Source of the DNA: Prostheceraeus crozeri
Taxonomy: Eukaryota; Platyhelminthes; Polycladida; Euryleptidae
Assembly: GCA_907163375.1 (NCBI GenBank)
Contig: CAJQUW010002209.1
Coordinates: forward strand, 248,001-312,000
Direction: 5' to 3'
Length of the DNA stretch: 64,000 bases
Below, piece after piece: positions 37,710 through 48,685 of the stretch; the stretch's first letter is position 1; every line of letters starts with the position of its first letter. The position numbers were made by a program, and so were the translations under genes. The notes below the pieces were generated by a model. That model was not told the origin of the DNA. It ran no database searches and saw only the letters and a list, made by a program, of their open reading frames with translations.

Positions 37710-37879
37710 GATTTGCAATTAGCAAGTTAGTGAAATTCCGACAGGCATTAAATTTTCACTTTAATCACAATACTTGCAAATCGCCTAAGTTAGTGCGACT
37801 GGAAAATTAATAAATGCTGCTTTTTGAAAAATCATAATTGTTAACAGTTGAAACTTCACTAACTTGCTAATTGCAAATC
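37710..37879. mobile_element. 170-bp MITE with perfect 25-bp TIRs
   Basis: The 25 bases at 37710-37734, beginning GATTTGCAATTAGCAAG, are the exact reverse complement of 37855-37879. The interior (CAAATCGCCTAAGTTAGTGC) is a shortened version of the 10675-11015 element. No clear target duplication. Confidence 0.8.
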
Positions 37880-37884
37880 CTTCA

Positions 37885-37975
37885 CTAACTAGGCCTGCTG
37901 ATGACTCCTGATATTGGATGAAATGGCAACTATTCAAGTCTATTCCCATTGTTAACTGAGGATGCAATTGAATAT
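37885..37975 (-). repeat. Dispersed repeat R2, copy 3
   Basis: The minus strand carries GCATCCTCAGTTAACAATGG, AATAGACTTGAATAGTTGCC and ATCAGCAGGCCTAGTTAGTG. It abuts the 170-bp MITE that ends at 37879. Confidence 0.65.
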
Positions 37976-39204
37976 TTACTCGCAATTATATTATTAACAT
38001 GGTGCCTATATTATAATTGCGACCTGAATTTTGGACCTTCAAGAACTTATGCAACACGCACTGCCTATATTTGAAATTCCATGTAAATGCATTATTCGCG
38101 TTCTTGGACATCATTGAGTGACTCGGTTTAACCTTAAGGGAATTCGTCATCCCTGCAATTTCGCAGTGGACTTATCAAAGCTAATCGCCTGAACTCGCCT
38201 TCGGCCCTCGCAGGCATTGTGTTCTGATTTGTCCCTTGCACATGTAATTTGAAAAGCAGTTTTTTCAAATATTTGAATTCTGTTACTTTTGCGACAATTC
38301 GTGCGACGACTTCAGTGAAATACATCGACTTGCATTTGTGTAGGTACATTGTAAACATGATTGGGCCTTGAAGCTGAATATCGCAATATTTTCAGCTTCC
38401 TTTCGATTACAAAAAACTTTTGGTGACGATCATATTCAGCTTTTGGACGTCTTCTTACGTAATCTCGTTTGAATGTTCCTCGATTCAGAGAATGGAACAA
38501 TTACTTTGGAAGCTCTCCCGCATTTCACGTGCGTATTTTTAAGCAGTACTCCATACCCAAACCAATTTCATCAATATTTCTTGAATTATATCGGGACTTC
38601 AATTTAGACCTGTCATTTTGGCATCTTAAGTTTAAATGATAAGGAAATTAATAGCCGAATATTGCAAAAAACTGGACATTTTGTAAAAAAATGTGAAATT
38701 GAAAGTCTTCAAAATTTAATTTTGAAAGTCTTGAATGCTATTTGTGACACGGAAGTGAACTAATTTTATAGTACATGGACAGAATGTAATGCCATTTCAA
38801 CAATATAAATCATACAAAGGAGCTAAGCAGCTGGTCCGAATCTCCCCTTCCATAAGAATTCGATATGCATCAGGGCGAGTAACGGCTTCTCTTATTTAAT
38901 GAAATACATGTAGAAGACGTCTTCTTATTTCACCTCGAAATCTTTCGTCCCTCATGGTAGGCCACTCACAGGCGAGTGAGTGTATTATATTGTTCATTCA
39001 CACCGAGTAACACATCTCACATGAAAAAAAACGATATCAGACGGATCGACTGGTAGACCACTGTTACAGAGCGTTTTCTGTGGTTCGTTTTTGGATACCC
39101 CTAACTTAACTCTTTGTCAAAAAAAAACTAGGCTGGTCATGTACGTTTACTTGAGACAACTGCTCGGACAAGAAAAATCACTCGGTCCTCTGAGCTTGGA
39201 AATT
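37976..39204. other. No gene recognised
   Basis: Short overlapping frames only (e.g. 38134-38500, minus) with no family resemblance. Confidence 0.5.
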
Positions 39205-39560
39205 CCGATGGGGATGATCTTCGTACGTAGGAAGTCTCAATATTAAGAGAGGTCCCAAAGTTCGGGCAACATTATTGGACCGCTAATCACACACACGCTC
39301 ACGCAATCAGAGTCAATCACGCCAACGCAAGATAGCTCAAACAGACCGACACGCACTAAATCTTTAGCGACTCGCCCACTCCAAACTCCTCCGCAGTCGG
39401 AAACATACATCTCAGCAGGGCGCTAACTCAGCGGCGCCGAACAAACGATAAAACGATATCCATAAACAAGTGGACGGCTGCCAACACGCCAATGACCAAG
39501 CACTCAAGTGGACAGCGGAAATGTTATGATATTAACTGAGCCGCCCACGGACTATCCGCA
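39205..39560. other. CpG- and GC-rich patch
   Basis: Compared with its AT-rich surroundings this 350-bp stretch is markedly richer in C and in CpG dinucleotides (words such as GGGCGCTAACTCAGCGGCGC and GAGCCGCCCACGGAC). It holds no open frame of note. It could be a promoter-like CpG patch or the end of a young unrecognised repeat. A 67-codon plus-strand frame (39606-39809) follows but shows no known domain. Confidence 0.5.
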
Positions 39561-41339
39561 GCTGACAGAAGGAGAGGCAATGACAAATATTTACAAATAA
39601 TCAGCATGAAGAAAATTGATGCCTTAAAATCAAACGAATTCAGAATAAGCAATATGTATTATCTGTTACAATCACACGGTAGCAAACTAAAGAACCCGAT
39701 AAAGTTTAACAGGCAACAGAATGATGACATAATAATATTAATGACTCTAATTATTAAAGGGAAAGCTGATGAAAAACCAAACCCAAAGGAACGACCAGTT
39801 GTAGATTGAAAGCCAAAAATCGAAAGAAAATCCACAGAAAATCTCGCGCTAAAAAAAAGATAAGACATATTTTTAGAATGAAAACTAATCATTTTGGGGT
39901 CAAACATGTTTCAAGCAAAATTGCTCATCATCAGTGACAGGAGAAAGTCTGAGGACATCTTCCTGCTCTTTGTCCAGACGGCCTAGCTCTCTGCAATTTC
40001 CGGTCTTAGCCATCTTTTTTTTCTCGATAAATCAATTAGAATACAAAGAATTTACAATGGAGATATTAATTATATTAGACGGCCTCTTTTATTCCCTCAA
40101 AATTATTTCAGTGAGTTTTACTATTAATTTTGTTTAGAGAGCTCACAACTTGACAACGACAACAGGCTAACGTGAAAACCAATTGGAAATTAAAGTAGTA
40201 ATTTGATATCAATTAAACCTCACATCCCCATAAACACACTACGTAAAATCTACCAACGTATACTTTCATCGACATTGGTAGAGACAGATTCTGAGTACAT
40301 TGCGTAGTTAATGCGTCCTTGTTACGCAGCTCTCGGTCGAATAATAATATTCTACGCATGTTCTTCCCAATATCATTCGGTTGTGCTACGGAAAAGACAT
40401 TGTAATTTATTGCTTCATTATGAATTCCTACTATCATGCATAATTTTTATATTATGTGTTATTTGCAAAGTATTCATAACAACATTAACTACTTCCCAAA
40501 GCAATTCGCCTCCTTACACCGGTGTTCTTAGGATTGTAAGACATGTGAACTTCCTGCGGCTATTGTATGACTAAAAGAATCACATAACCGAAGCTTGCGT
40601 AAATATTGCATAAATTGTTTGCTGGGATAAACTATTTATTGCAATTCAGTTGTCTATTAGGGCATCAATTGCACATTCAAATATTCAAACAGATGACCAG
40701 TATATCCCTGAATTAAATCAACTGAAGGACTTCGTTTCGCTGAAATTTTTACTGCACGTACATAGTAGGGTAAACTATGAAGAGATCAAAGGAAATTCAT
40801 CTCTTGCATCTTTCAAAGGGAATCAAGGCAATTCATTTGATAAAAGTGCAATTCATACTATTTGACTGTTTTTTCAATACATTCATTGTCAAATTTTGTA
40901 ACAGGAAGGATTATAATGCTTCACACAGAGTTATCAATATAATCCAATTTCGATTAACTGTGCTTGCAAGCAGATTACATTAAGATTTTTTAGATATTTA
41001 GAACGAGGGAACGAACGAACTTCGAAATCGTATCATTTGAGGAGTCATTGATGCTTTGATGAATGCACTGGAAATCGACCAAGCATTCTAATGTAGCATG
41101 AGTAGTCAAGTTATGTAATACATTACATGCAAAGTACTTTCAGAATCAGTGATGCTAGTATCATTGTTAAATCTGCTAGTATAATTGTCTAGCTAATCTG
41201 CAGAATGCGCAGAGAACAATAAATTAATGAAAAAGACTGAGCGCTATACAGGTTCCTTTATAACGTCCACTCCCGTTCGTGTCGTTGATCAATTTGAAAA
41301 TTTACTAAAAATCAATTTGCTCCCCCACAACTAATGACT
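39561..41339. other. No gene firmly recognised
   Basis: The plus frame at 39606-39809 (MKKIDALKSNEFRISNMYY...) and a 37-codon minus frame ending near 39906 (MAKTGNCRELGRLDKEQEDV...) have unusually protein-like composition but match nothing I can name. The rest is AT-rich. Confidence 0.35.
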
Positions 41340-41349
41340 TCAAATAAAA

Positions 41350-42340
41350 ATCAATTTTGCCCTACGGTGACCTCGTCGTCGACTTCACTACCGAACCTGA
41401 GTCGGGCTTGAGGCGAACTATGATTGACTGATGTTGCGCTAGCTTTCTCGTCTTCTAGCAGCGTTCCAGAGGACGCTCGTGCTGTTGAGGTTGTGCTGGA
41501 AATTTTGTAGATCTTGTCTTCTTTGTTTTCCACGGACCCTTTTCCATCAAATCTTCCTCCGAGGAACATTTCTTCAAGTTTGACTTTCCGGATGCAGTGC
41601 CCAACAAACTTAAGTTGTTAAACTCTTATCAAGAGTTGTCTTTCTTGACCAACACGCCTAAGTACTGTACTTCTTCGTTTGTGATTCTATCAGCATGAGA
41701 AATTTTGAGCATACGTCGATAAAACCACATCTCCGTTGCTGCGATATTCCGCCGCGTCTCGTCTGTGAAGGTCCACGACTCACATACATTATTCAACACA
41801 GGCCACACATGCGTTTTGAGAAGACGGATCTTCAGTCTCATTGCTAATTTTCTATCTAATTGAACAAATTCGTCATGGTGTTGAATGCCTCCCTATCCAG
41901 TGTGATTCTTCTGCGGAATTCTTTTTCCTGCAGCTGTCTGAAAATATCAATGCGCCCAAGTAGTAGACGGATAAGACCTGTTTACCTTGATTACCTTGTT
42001 TAACAGAACAAGCTGGCTCGAATTCTGGAGCAGATTTTGAAACGTTCAGACATTTGGTCTTCTTTGCGTTGACACTGAGCCCAAGCTTACCACTTGCAGC
42101 CAAGACTACATCGAAAAGTCGTTGCAGGCCGTCAGCAGAAGTAGCCAATAGGACGATGTCGTCTGCATACCGAAGATTGTTTATCACTTTCCCGTTTACT
42201 TTCACACCTTCAGGTACTTCTTCCAGCTCTCTTATAATCACTTCCCTGTACTCGTATAAATTAAATAGGTCAGGCGACATGACACTTCCTTGTCCAACTC
42301 CCCGTTTGATTTCTACACATGATGCAGTTCCTCCCATAGA
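41350..42340 (-). mobile_element. LINE remnant: RT catalytic half and C-terminus
   Basis: On the minus strand from 42340: CVEIKRGVGQGSVMSPDLFN, then VKVNGKVINNLRYADDIVLL, LSVNAKKTKCLNVS, QVLSVYYLGALIFSD, followed in another frame by RLKIRLLKTHVWPVLNNVCE, SWTFTDETRRNIAATEMWFY, RRMLKISHADRITNEEV, and then LKFVGHCIRKVKLEEMFLGG, RFDGKG. These are the GVRQGCxxSPxLFN, catalytic YADD, LGxxI, YGCESWT, EMWxxRRMLxIxWxxRxxNEEV and FxGHxxRxxxLE blocks of a LINE endonuclease-RT protein (RTE/I-Nimb type suggested). At least two frame changes and a short deletion are present. The N-terminal part, including endonuclease, is gone at the MITE junction at 42341. Confidence 0.9.
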
Positions 42341-43168
42341 GTAGGCATATTAGGTAGATTGGTAACTCCGCATTTATTAAATCCTCAATGTGTATACACC
42401 TCCGATTTTATCAAATGAACTCAAGGGAGATACAGGTGGAATTGTCACCAAGTGTGAGATGTGCAAATTTTTGCAGTTTTGCAGATATTACAACGGAATT
42501 GCGCGATTATGATTGTAATGCAGAAGGAATGATGGTATTTCACAGATTCCCATGACAGCCTTGGAGATTTAATGTTTGCTAAATTAGCAATTCGATGGGT
42601 TCCTATTAATTTCATGCTCAACCTCAAGAGTAATTTCTTAAGCGTTATCATATCACAGGCAACCTGCCACTGGCAGAAAATCACATAATCAAAGGCAATG
42701 ACTTCATTTAGCTTTGAAAGATATAAATGGGTCCACATCACTATTCAGATTCAAGAAATGAAACATGAATTTAGTGATCGAATCATAAAATCATGCCGGT
42801 GAAAATTGGATTAAAAATTCGAAATTTCAGCCAAGAAAGAACGAATAACATCGCGACTTTTTCATGAAGACTTCCATTACAATACAATTCATGAAATTTC
42901 CTTGATAATCAGCTTAATTTCCGCTTACTTAGGATGCTTATTAGTAAATATTCATTCCTTTTGATATCCTACCTGTTTCATACTACTTATATAGGAGAGT
43001 CATCTCGGTAGTATATAAAATAGTTAATTTTGAGTTTTTTCAAAAGTGCTCAAATAATTTTCTTGGATCACGGGAACGTAATCTCCGCAAAAAACTAAAT
43101 CTTTTGATTTGAAAATTTTCACTGTATACAGATACTTTTTTGAGTCGACACTCTACCTATATATGCCT
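42341..43168. mobile_element. 840-bp MITE R4, copy 2 (clearer TIRs)
   Basis: GAGTAGGCATATTAGGTAGA at the left and the complement of its right end, GAGTAGGCATATATAGGTAG, form clear TIRs of about 30 bp. The interior is homologous to 26894-27728. It abuts the LINE RT remnant at 42340 exactly where that coding sequence stops. Confidence 0.82.
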
Positions 43169-43377
43169 ACTCCATGTTCCATACATGCATTAATTGAACT
43201 TTTCGTAGTTGGAATAATAAACTTGTCCAGTATTAGAGCACAAACTGTACCATGCATCACTTGCACATAAAATCATTGTGTTCAAAGAACGAAACCAACA
43301 AAATATGAATTTCATTAAAAAACAAAAGCATAATGAATATTTACTGCAAATCAATATGACTGTTGCTGTTGCCGTTA

Positions 43378-43575
43378 AGAGACGATTTCAGAAATACTCG
43401 GCTTCACCTTGGCAAGTGCCACTCTCATATCATTTTCACAACGAGGTTTGTTCCTTTTCCTAGTTTTTATATCTACCATCATCGAAAAGGAATGCTCGGA
43501 GAGACATGTTGTAGCAAACGGCATGAATATCTCGAGGGCTTTCTTAGCAATAAGAGGGTACGCTACGATTAGCAA
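43378..43575 (-). mobile_element. hAT transposase C-terminal dimerisation-domain remnant
   Basis: The minus strand reads VAYPLIAKKALEIFMPFATT, CLSEHSFSMMVDIKTRKRNK, PRCENDMRVALAKVKPSISE, IVS. This matches the hAT C-terminal dimerisation signature (A-L-x-x-L-x-P-F-x-T-T-Y-L-C-E-x-x-F-S, then I-K-T-K-x-R-N-R-L, D-L-R-V-A-L-S), close to the ZBED5/SCAND3-like group. Only about 65 codons survive, with no RNase-H-like catalytic part. Confidence 0.85.
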
Positions 43576-43884
43576 TAAGAGGAACGCTCATATCGCTTAT
43601 CGGATTGAAGCTGCCAAATTATCTTTCTCACACAGTTTTCTCCTGTGGAAGACAAGAATGAGGGCCTATTTCACTGAAAATTTCAGATATGATAGCATCG
43701 AGGATGGCAAACAATATGATATAATTTTTAGGAAGAAATAGCACAGCCATATTCCGTAATTCTCAAGTCCCACTTTCTTTACCAACACTGGACAAGTGAA
43801 TCTATGAGGACTAGAAACGATGCTTGGGTAGCGTATCGCTTCTAGTTATTTTTTAGATATTTATTTATATTTTTATGAGGAGAA

Positions 43885-43957
43885 CTAGGCTTCCGAACCC
43901 CTGAATTTGACCCACCGCACCCCTGGGGCTCAATCGAACCCAGGGTAAGAACCACTG
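43885..43957 (-). mobile_element. hAT terminal sequence
   Basis: Read on the minus strand it begins CAGTGGTTCTTACCCTGGGT, then TCGATTGAGCCCCAGGGGTG, a well-known hAT terminus type (CAGTGGTTCTCAACC...GGGGTTCG). It lies upstream of the transposase remnant in the same orientation, so both probably belong to one internally deleted element. The other end was not found. Confidence 0.7.
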
Positions 43958-45007
43958 ATCTAAAGGGACGAATTTAATCCTCAGAAAGCGGCCGGAATAC
44001 ACAGAGAACATTCTTCTCACATCGAGTATAGTCGGAATCACTTGCATTGCATGTGCTCGTGTACACGCATTGTGAATCTGCAGGATGATTATTAGGCTTG
44101 TCAGATTTAGCTGTCATTCGAATGCGATAGATGTGCACTGACCGAGTAAGTTACACATATTCAGAGATGCGTATTTAATATATCAAGCTAATTTCCTCGG
44201 GAATTACCTTGTAGACTGTAGACTACGACTACGAAAGCGATGTACAAAACGAGAATAACAAAATGTACGATAGCGCTACGAAAGCGATTGCTTTCCTATC
44301 GGATGATGAAGATAATCCAATGGGAAAGCTAATCGCTTTCGTAGTGTGTGACCACGACCAATAGCGCTTTCGTACATTTTGTTATTCTCATTTTGCACAT
44401 TGCTTTCGTAAGTAGCTTTGGTATTGCACCGTTTACAGTGTAGATACTACTTTTAAATATTAATAAAATAAAATCACTAAATATTGAGTTGCATCTTCAA
44501 ACAGGAAGTAGGCATCTTCTTTCACGACCAGGATAAAAAATACAGTGGAAAATTTCTATAAGTCAATTATGTCTGTGAGAGGCAACATTGAATAGCAAAC
44601 TGTACTTAAAAAATTAATGGAAATCGAAAAGCTATAGATTTTTTTGCTCATTTAATGAATCAATTTTTGTAATAGTGTCCGATCACATTTCATTCTTTCT
44701 CATTATTAACTTTTCATCCTGATCTCCTTAAATCCCTTCATCCTTTTTCCCCCTTAGCCAGATAAATCTTAATATGCTATCTGTTATTACCGCCAGTGCG
44801 ATCTGTCGCACACTCACGTTTCTATTTTCTCCTCTACATAATCATTTCCCTATCTGATGCATGTTTTGAATTGGTGAAACGTTTGTTTGAGCCTTCCATG
44901 CCACACAATGGTCCTCCAATGGCGACCGAAATTAGTTGCTAAATAATTAATTTGTAATTGACTTCACAATCATGGAGGTTGCAGAGTGCCAGTTCGCCTG
45001 GGCAATG
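43958..45007. other. No gene recognised; contains the 44.2 kb palindromic MITE
   Basis: Apart from the MITE at 44214-44440 I see no coding sequence or repeat. Confidence 0.5.
44214..44440. mobile_element. 227-bp palindromic MITE related by its ends to the CACTGTAAA group
   Basis: Left GACTGTAGAC and right GTTTACAGTG ends are flanked by TA on both sides. Inverted arms contain TACGAAAGCGATGTAC, GAGAATAACAAAATGTACGA and TACGAAAGCGATTGCTTTCC against their complements. Centre about 35 bp. Confidence 0.75.
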
Positions 45008-45126
45008 AATAGAAAGATGTCCTCAGACTTGAACAGTTTAAGTCATTGCAGGGCGAAACGCAGTGTCTACGGCTGTCAAGGAATTGTCGCGCTTAAATTG
45101 TTCAAGTCTGAGGAAATCTTTCTATT
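45008..45126. repeat. Hairpin H1 of a twin-hairpin locus
   Basis: AATAGAAAGATGTCCTCAGA, CTTGAACAGTTTAAG on the left pairs with CTTAAATTGTTCAAGTCTGA, GGAAATCTTTCTATT on the right. The arms are 35 bp with three mismatches and a loop of about 49 nt. It is followed 14 bp later by a second, unrelated hairpin. Confidence 0.85.
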
Positions 45127-45140
45127 AATTGATAAATAAG

Positions 45141-45235
45141 TTAGAAAATCAACTTTTCTCAACCGAAAGTGTATTAACATAAGATTTACGATTTTATTTC
45201 ATTGCGCTTTCGGTCGAGAAAAGTTGATTTTCTAA
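45141..45235. repeat. Hairpin H2 of a twin-hairpin locus
   Basis: TTAGAAAATCAACTTTTCTC, AACCGAAAG on the left and CTTTCGGTCGAGAAAAGTTG, ATTTTCTAA on the right. The arms are about 31 bp with one or two mismatches and a loop of about 33 nt. The near-perfect arms suggest recent origin or constraint. Confidence 0.85.
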
Positions 45236-46800
45236 CATATTTAATCGAATGACCAAAACACAATAATTGCTAAATAATGAACATATTCCTAGATTATTAT
45301 TTTAGGTCTTTAATGAATTATCAACCCAAAATCTTCAATTACCAACCCAAATGATATTCAAAAGGTTACAGAAAATTTGGTAGGATAATAATGTGTGACT
45401 TTCCCTCTGTCTACGGTGCCTCGTACTGCAGAAGACCAAGTTGATAAATGACGCCGTAAGTCAGGCACAGCGAGAGAAGAAATAAAAGCGTGAAAATTGA
45501 AAAACACAATTCATGGAACTTTCTGTAATCATAAATCCGCATCACTTATCTCCAAAATTCATCTCAAAGCAAGCCATGTGAATACTAATCAAGCAGTTTA
45601 ATCAATTAACTCATCAACGTCAGTTGCCTAATTAATAAATTCAGAAGTTTTTGACTGATTACAATTGTACTTTGAAATCAACACGATAGCTTCAGTGGAT
45701 GCTATTATACTAGAATTTATTCGTATTCAGAATGTGTGTTTCAAGTAACAAGTTATTTGAAATTCAGTATTGAAAATGACTAAATATGAGAAAGTTTCAA
45801 AGAGAATACAACTTAAAAGTACATCTTCAACATGTGAACTTGTTCACAAGAGTATTTCTTTCCCCGATTGTTCGTCATTTGAGTTTCTAAATCATCTGAG
45901 GCTTAAAGCAGCGCAGAGATGACTGATAGCTGAGTAAGTACACCATCAAATCAGAGAGAAAATTGTAAAATTAGGTTCGATTATAATTCCTGCAAAATTT
46001 CAACTTTTTCATCCTATTCTAAAAGTATCATCAAAGAAACAAACACGCCTTCAAAACTCTCACTTCTTTGTTTGCTGTGCAGAGTTCTTGTGAAAACTTG
46101 AAGCAGAATTTTACTAAATATCTTGAACTTCGATTTTCGGTTTAAAAGTTTAGGTATTGATTTAATGGATTCTCTGAACAATAAGGTTATAAATTATAAG
46201 TAAGTAAGTCAACTATGGTCGAAAATAATAAATATACTGCGCTTGGCTATTAGCAAGCACTCACCCGCCTCTCACTGCAGTGTGCCCAGCTTTACTCAAA
46301 TCTTTAAAGCATGACTCAATACGAATACAAATTATCTGATCTACTGCTCACTAAGTCAATTTGGCAAAGTAATAAAATATCTCAGTTTTAGATAATGAAT
46401 AACTATCAAGATAATAATTTTTGAGCTATATATTTTCAATATCAGACTTTGTGCCACATTCAGACATGTTACCATCTATTTTGCACTACTTCTGGTTTTC
46501 TTTAAACTCAAATTGTAAGACTATGGCAGTCTACACAAAATATCAGCGTGCAATATTCAATGTTAGCTTTTCCACAATAAGCATTAATACGATTAATGCG
46601 ATATTGATAAAATTTGTAAGGGTCTATCTATCAAGCATATTGCATAGCAGCGCAATCGCGCGATTGATCGATTAGTCGTGCACATCATTGACAGCATAAG
46701 CGTTATACCTGATTTTCTCATCATTCGTCATCCCACCTTGCTATGTCAACGATGGTAGGTCGGTTATCAACACACTTAATAATTTGATGAAGTCAACTTC
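45236..46800. other. No gene recognised
   Basis: AT-rich; the frame at 46421-46675 resembles no family. Confidence 0.5.
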
Positions 46801-46870
46801 AGCTTCTTAGATAGCTCAGTGGTAATCGACGTGGGTAACTGTCTTCAAGTCGCGGGTATGATTCCCTTCC
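46801..46870 (+). mobile_element. Degenerate tRNA-like (SINE head?) sequence
   Basis: AGATAGCTCAGTGGTAATCG (box A-like) and CGGGTATGATTCCCTTCC (box B-like GGTATGATTCC) are spaced as in a tRNA, but the acceptor stem does not close. It is more likely a SINE head or tRNA pseudogene than a functional tRNA. Confidence 0.4.
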
Positions 46871-46956
46871 TAATTCATTTCAATGTTATATACATGTAGA
46901 TACTCGTTAACAATCACCTAGATGAATGATAAATATTCAATATAGCCTACTGTATA

Positions 46957-47200
46957 GTCTGACTACAAAGGACTGTCGCAGTACATTGAATATCTAAAGA
47001 GAATGACAGCTATTAAGTCAATACAAGACACCAACACCCTTGAATACCCCGACCGCACTCTCCCGACCTAGGAATCGAACCGAAGTCCGCGGTGGAGACG
47101 AGCTCGCACCTTCTTCACTAGGCCACGCTGACGGGTCAAAAGGAATGCGGGTGAAGGCAGAAGTCATCTCCAAGTAATATCGACAGCTTATTGTCCTATA
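46957..47200 (-). mobile_element. SINE-A, copy 3 (best preserved promoter)
   Basis: Read on the minus strand it has GTCAGCGTGGCCTAGTGAAG (box A region), a perfect box B GGTTCGATTCC, the GAGTGCGGTCGGGG tail segment and the conserved end ...AGATATTCAATGTACTGCGA. Its inverted orientation relative to 9361 and 63020 shows dispersed insertion rather than tandem duplication. Confidence 0.8.
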
Positions 47201-48195
47201 ATTGGAGCTGAAGTAAAGTGTACAAACAGACATATTTGTTAGACTATATATCAATCATTTTCCTGCAATTTCAATGTTAAAATTTGCAGTCGAATATGTA
47301 TGTTAAATACTGTATAGTCGAAAGTCAAAAATTGCTTACTTCCAAGAACATTCGAAAACATGCATGTACAATGAGTCAAACCACAAGTCAATCAAAGAAA
47401 GCAGCATGTTGTCGGTGCTGGATTGATATCAGCCCTATTGTCTAGCGAATCTCCTGTATAATGTGAAGTATTGCTTCCTAGTTCTTACATAGGGTCAGCT
47501 GGTCTAACAATGTTTCCATCAGTTACTTGTAGGAGTCAGTTAACCAGACGATGTTTTCCTATGCGCGCATGCGATCCTTTTCACTTCTTATAATGAATGT
47601 CCGAGACTTGCAAAATTCAAATCTCTTCTCATGAACACTCTAAACCAAGAATCCCAAACTCTTTTTAACACCAACGAAGTCAGCACTACTTGATCCGACA
47701 AATTCTCTTCCAATTTTAAATATTTCAATGAATAAACATTGATTTCTCGCACATTATTTACATTTCTGCGCATTCCACAACAGAAAATAGCTTTCCATAG
47801 ACAAAGTTGTCAAAGCTGCCAAGATGAATGTTGATTTTCACATCAATATAATCAACAAGACTCCTTCCGATCCGTCATCTTGAGTGACGGGACAATATTG
47901 GTCTTGGGAAGTTAAAAGACTGGCCAAAATCATCGCTGAAGAATTTTCGCTCACATTATTCAATTATGTATTTAAGAAAGTACTCAGAATGATCTGGAGA
48001 AAAGTTAAGTTGGATAAAAGCACTTTCCGAAAAATGGATTAAATCTATGAGAATTTGCGATACACCTGGAAATTGGTAATCGCGAATCTATAGCAATTTA
48101 GTCACTTTAACATGGAAATCAATCATATTGCTAACTAGCATGATCTCCTTCGATCGAGCTCATCGATTTGGTGACATTCGCACGTATACAGAATT
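47201..48195. other. No gene recognised
   Basis: Nothing identifiable between the SINE and repeat R3. Confidence 0.5.
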
Positions 48196-48685
48196 AGATT
48201 GTTTAACCGCGTCACTTTGCTAGAAGTGCAAACTGATTCAAAACGATGGCACTTGCAGGACCTTAGTAAGTGGGCAAAAAGAAATTTTCAGTGCCTTGCA
48301 AAGATAGGAGAAAAAGTCGTGCGTCGCTTGCGGATTGCTCTGAACTCCTACAAAATTCTTCGATTGCCACCATTCCTTCAGATTCAAAGAATTCAGATCA
48401 TTGCGCAAAAGTTTTCTCGATAATGTTGGATCCTCCGATCCTTATTAAAAAGTTAGCAGGCGCACGAAAAAACGTTCACAAACTTCTCTGTAGAACTTGA
48501 CATCGTCTGTGTCTCTTTGCTGTGTGATCCGGTTGATAACAGTCACTGAAACTTCGCACAATACGGCGTTTTTAATGTTGAACTGGCTGCTCGGTGTTCG
48601 ATTGCTGTGGTATTATGTCAGCAGATTGTGACATTTCATGTTCCAGTCAAACAGAAGAAGAGACGACCTGTCAAATTCTGTGCTA
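48196..48685 (-). repeat. Unknown dispersed repeat R3, copy 2
   Basis: Inverted relative to 21022-21562 and colinear over almost 500 bp. It lacks about 20 bp present there near the start. Inward of the outer word ACAGAATT no terminal repeats are apparent. Confidence 0.75.

Noticed and set aside
42054-42344. 96-codon plus-strand frame
   Set aside because: Antisense shadow of the LINE reverse-transcriptase remnant on the minus strand.
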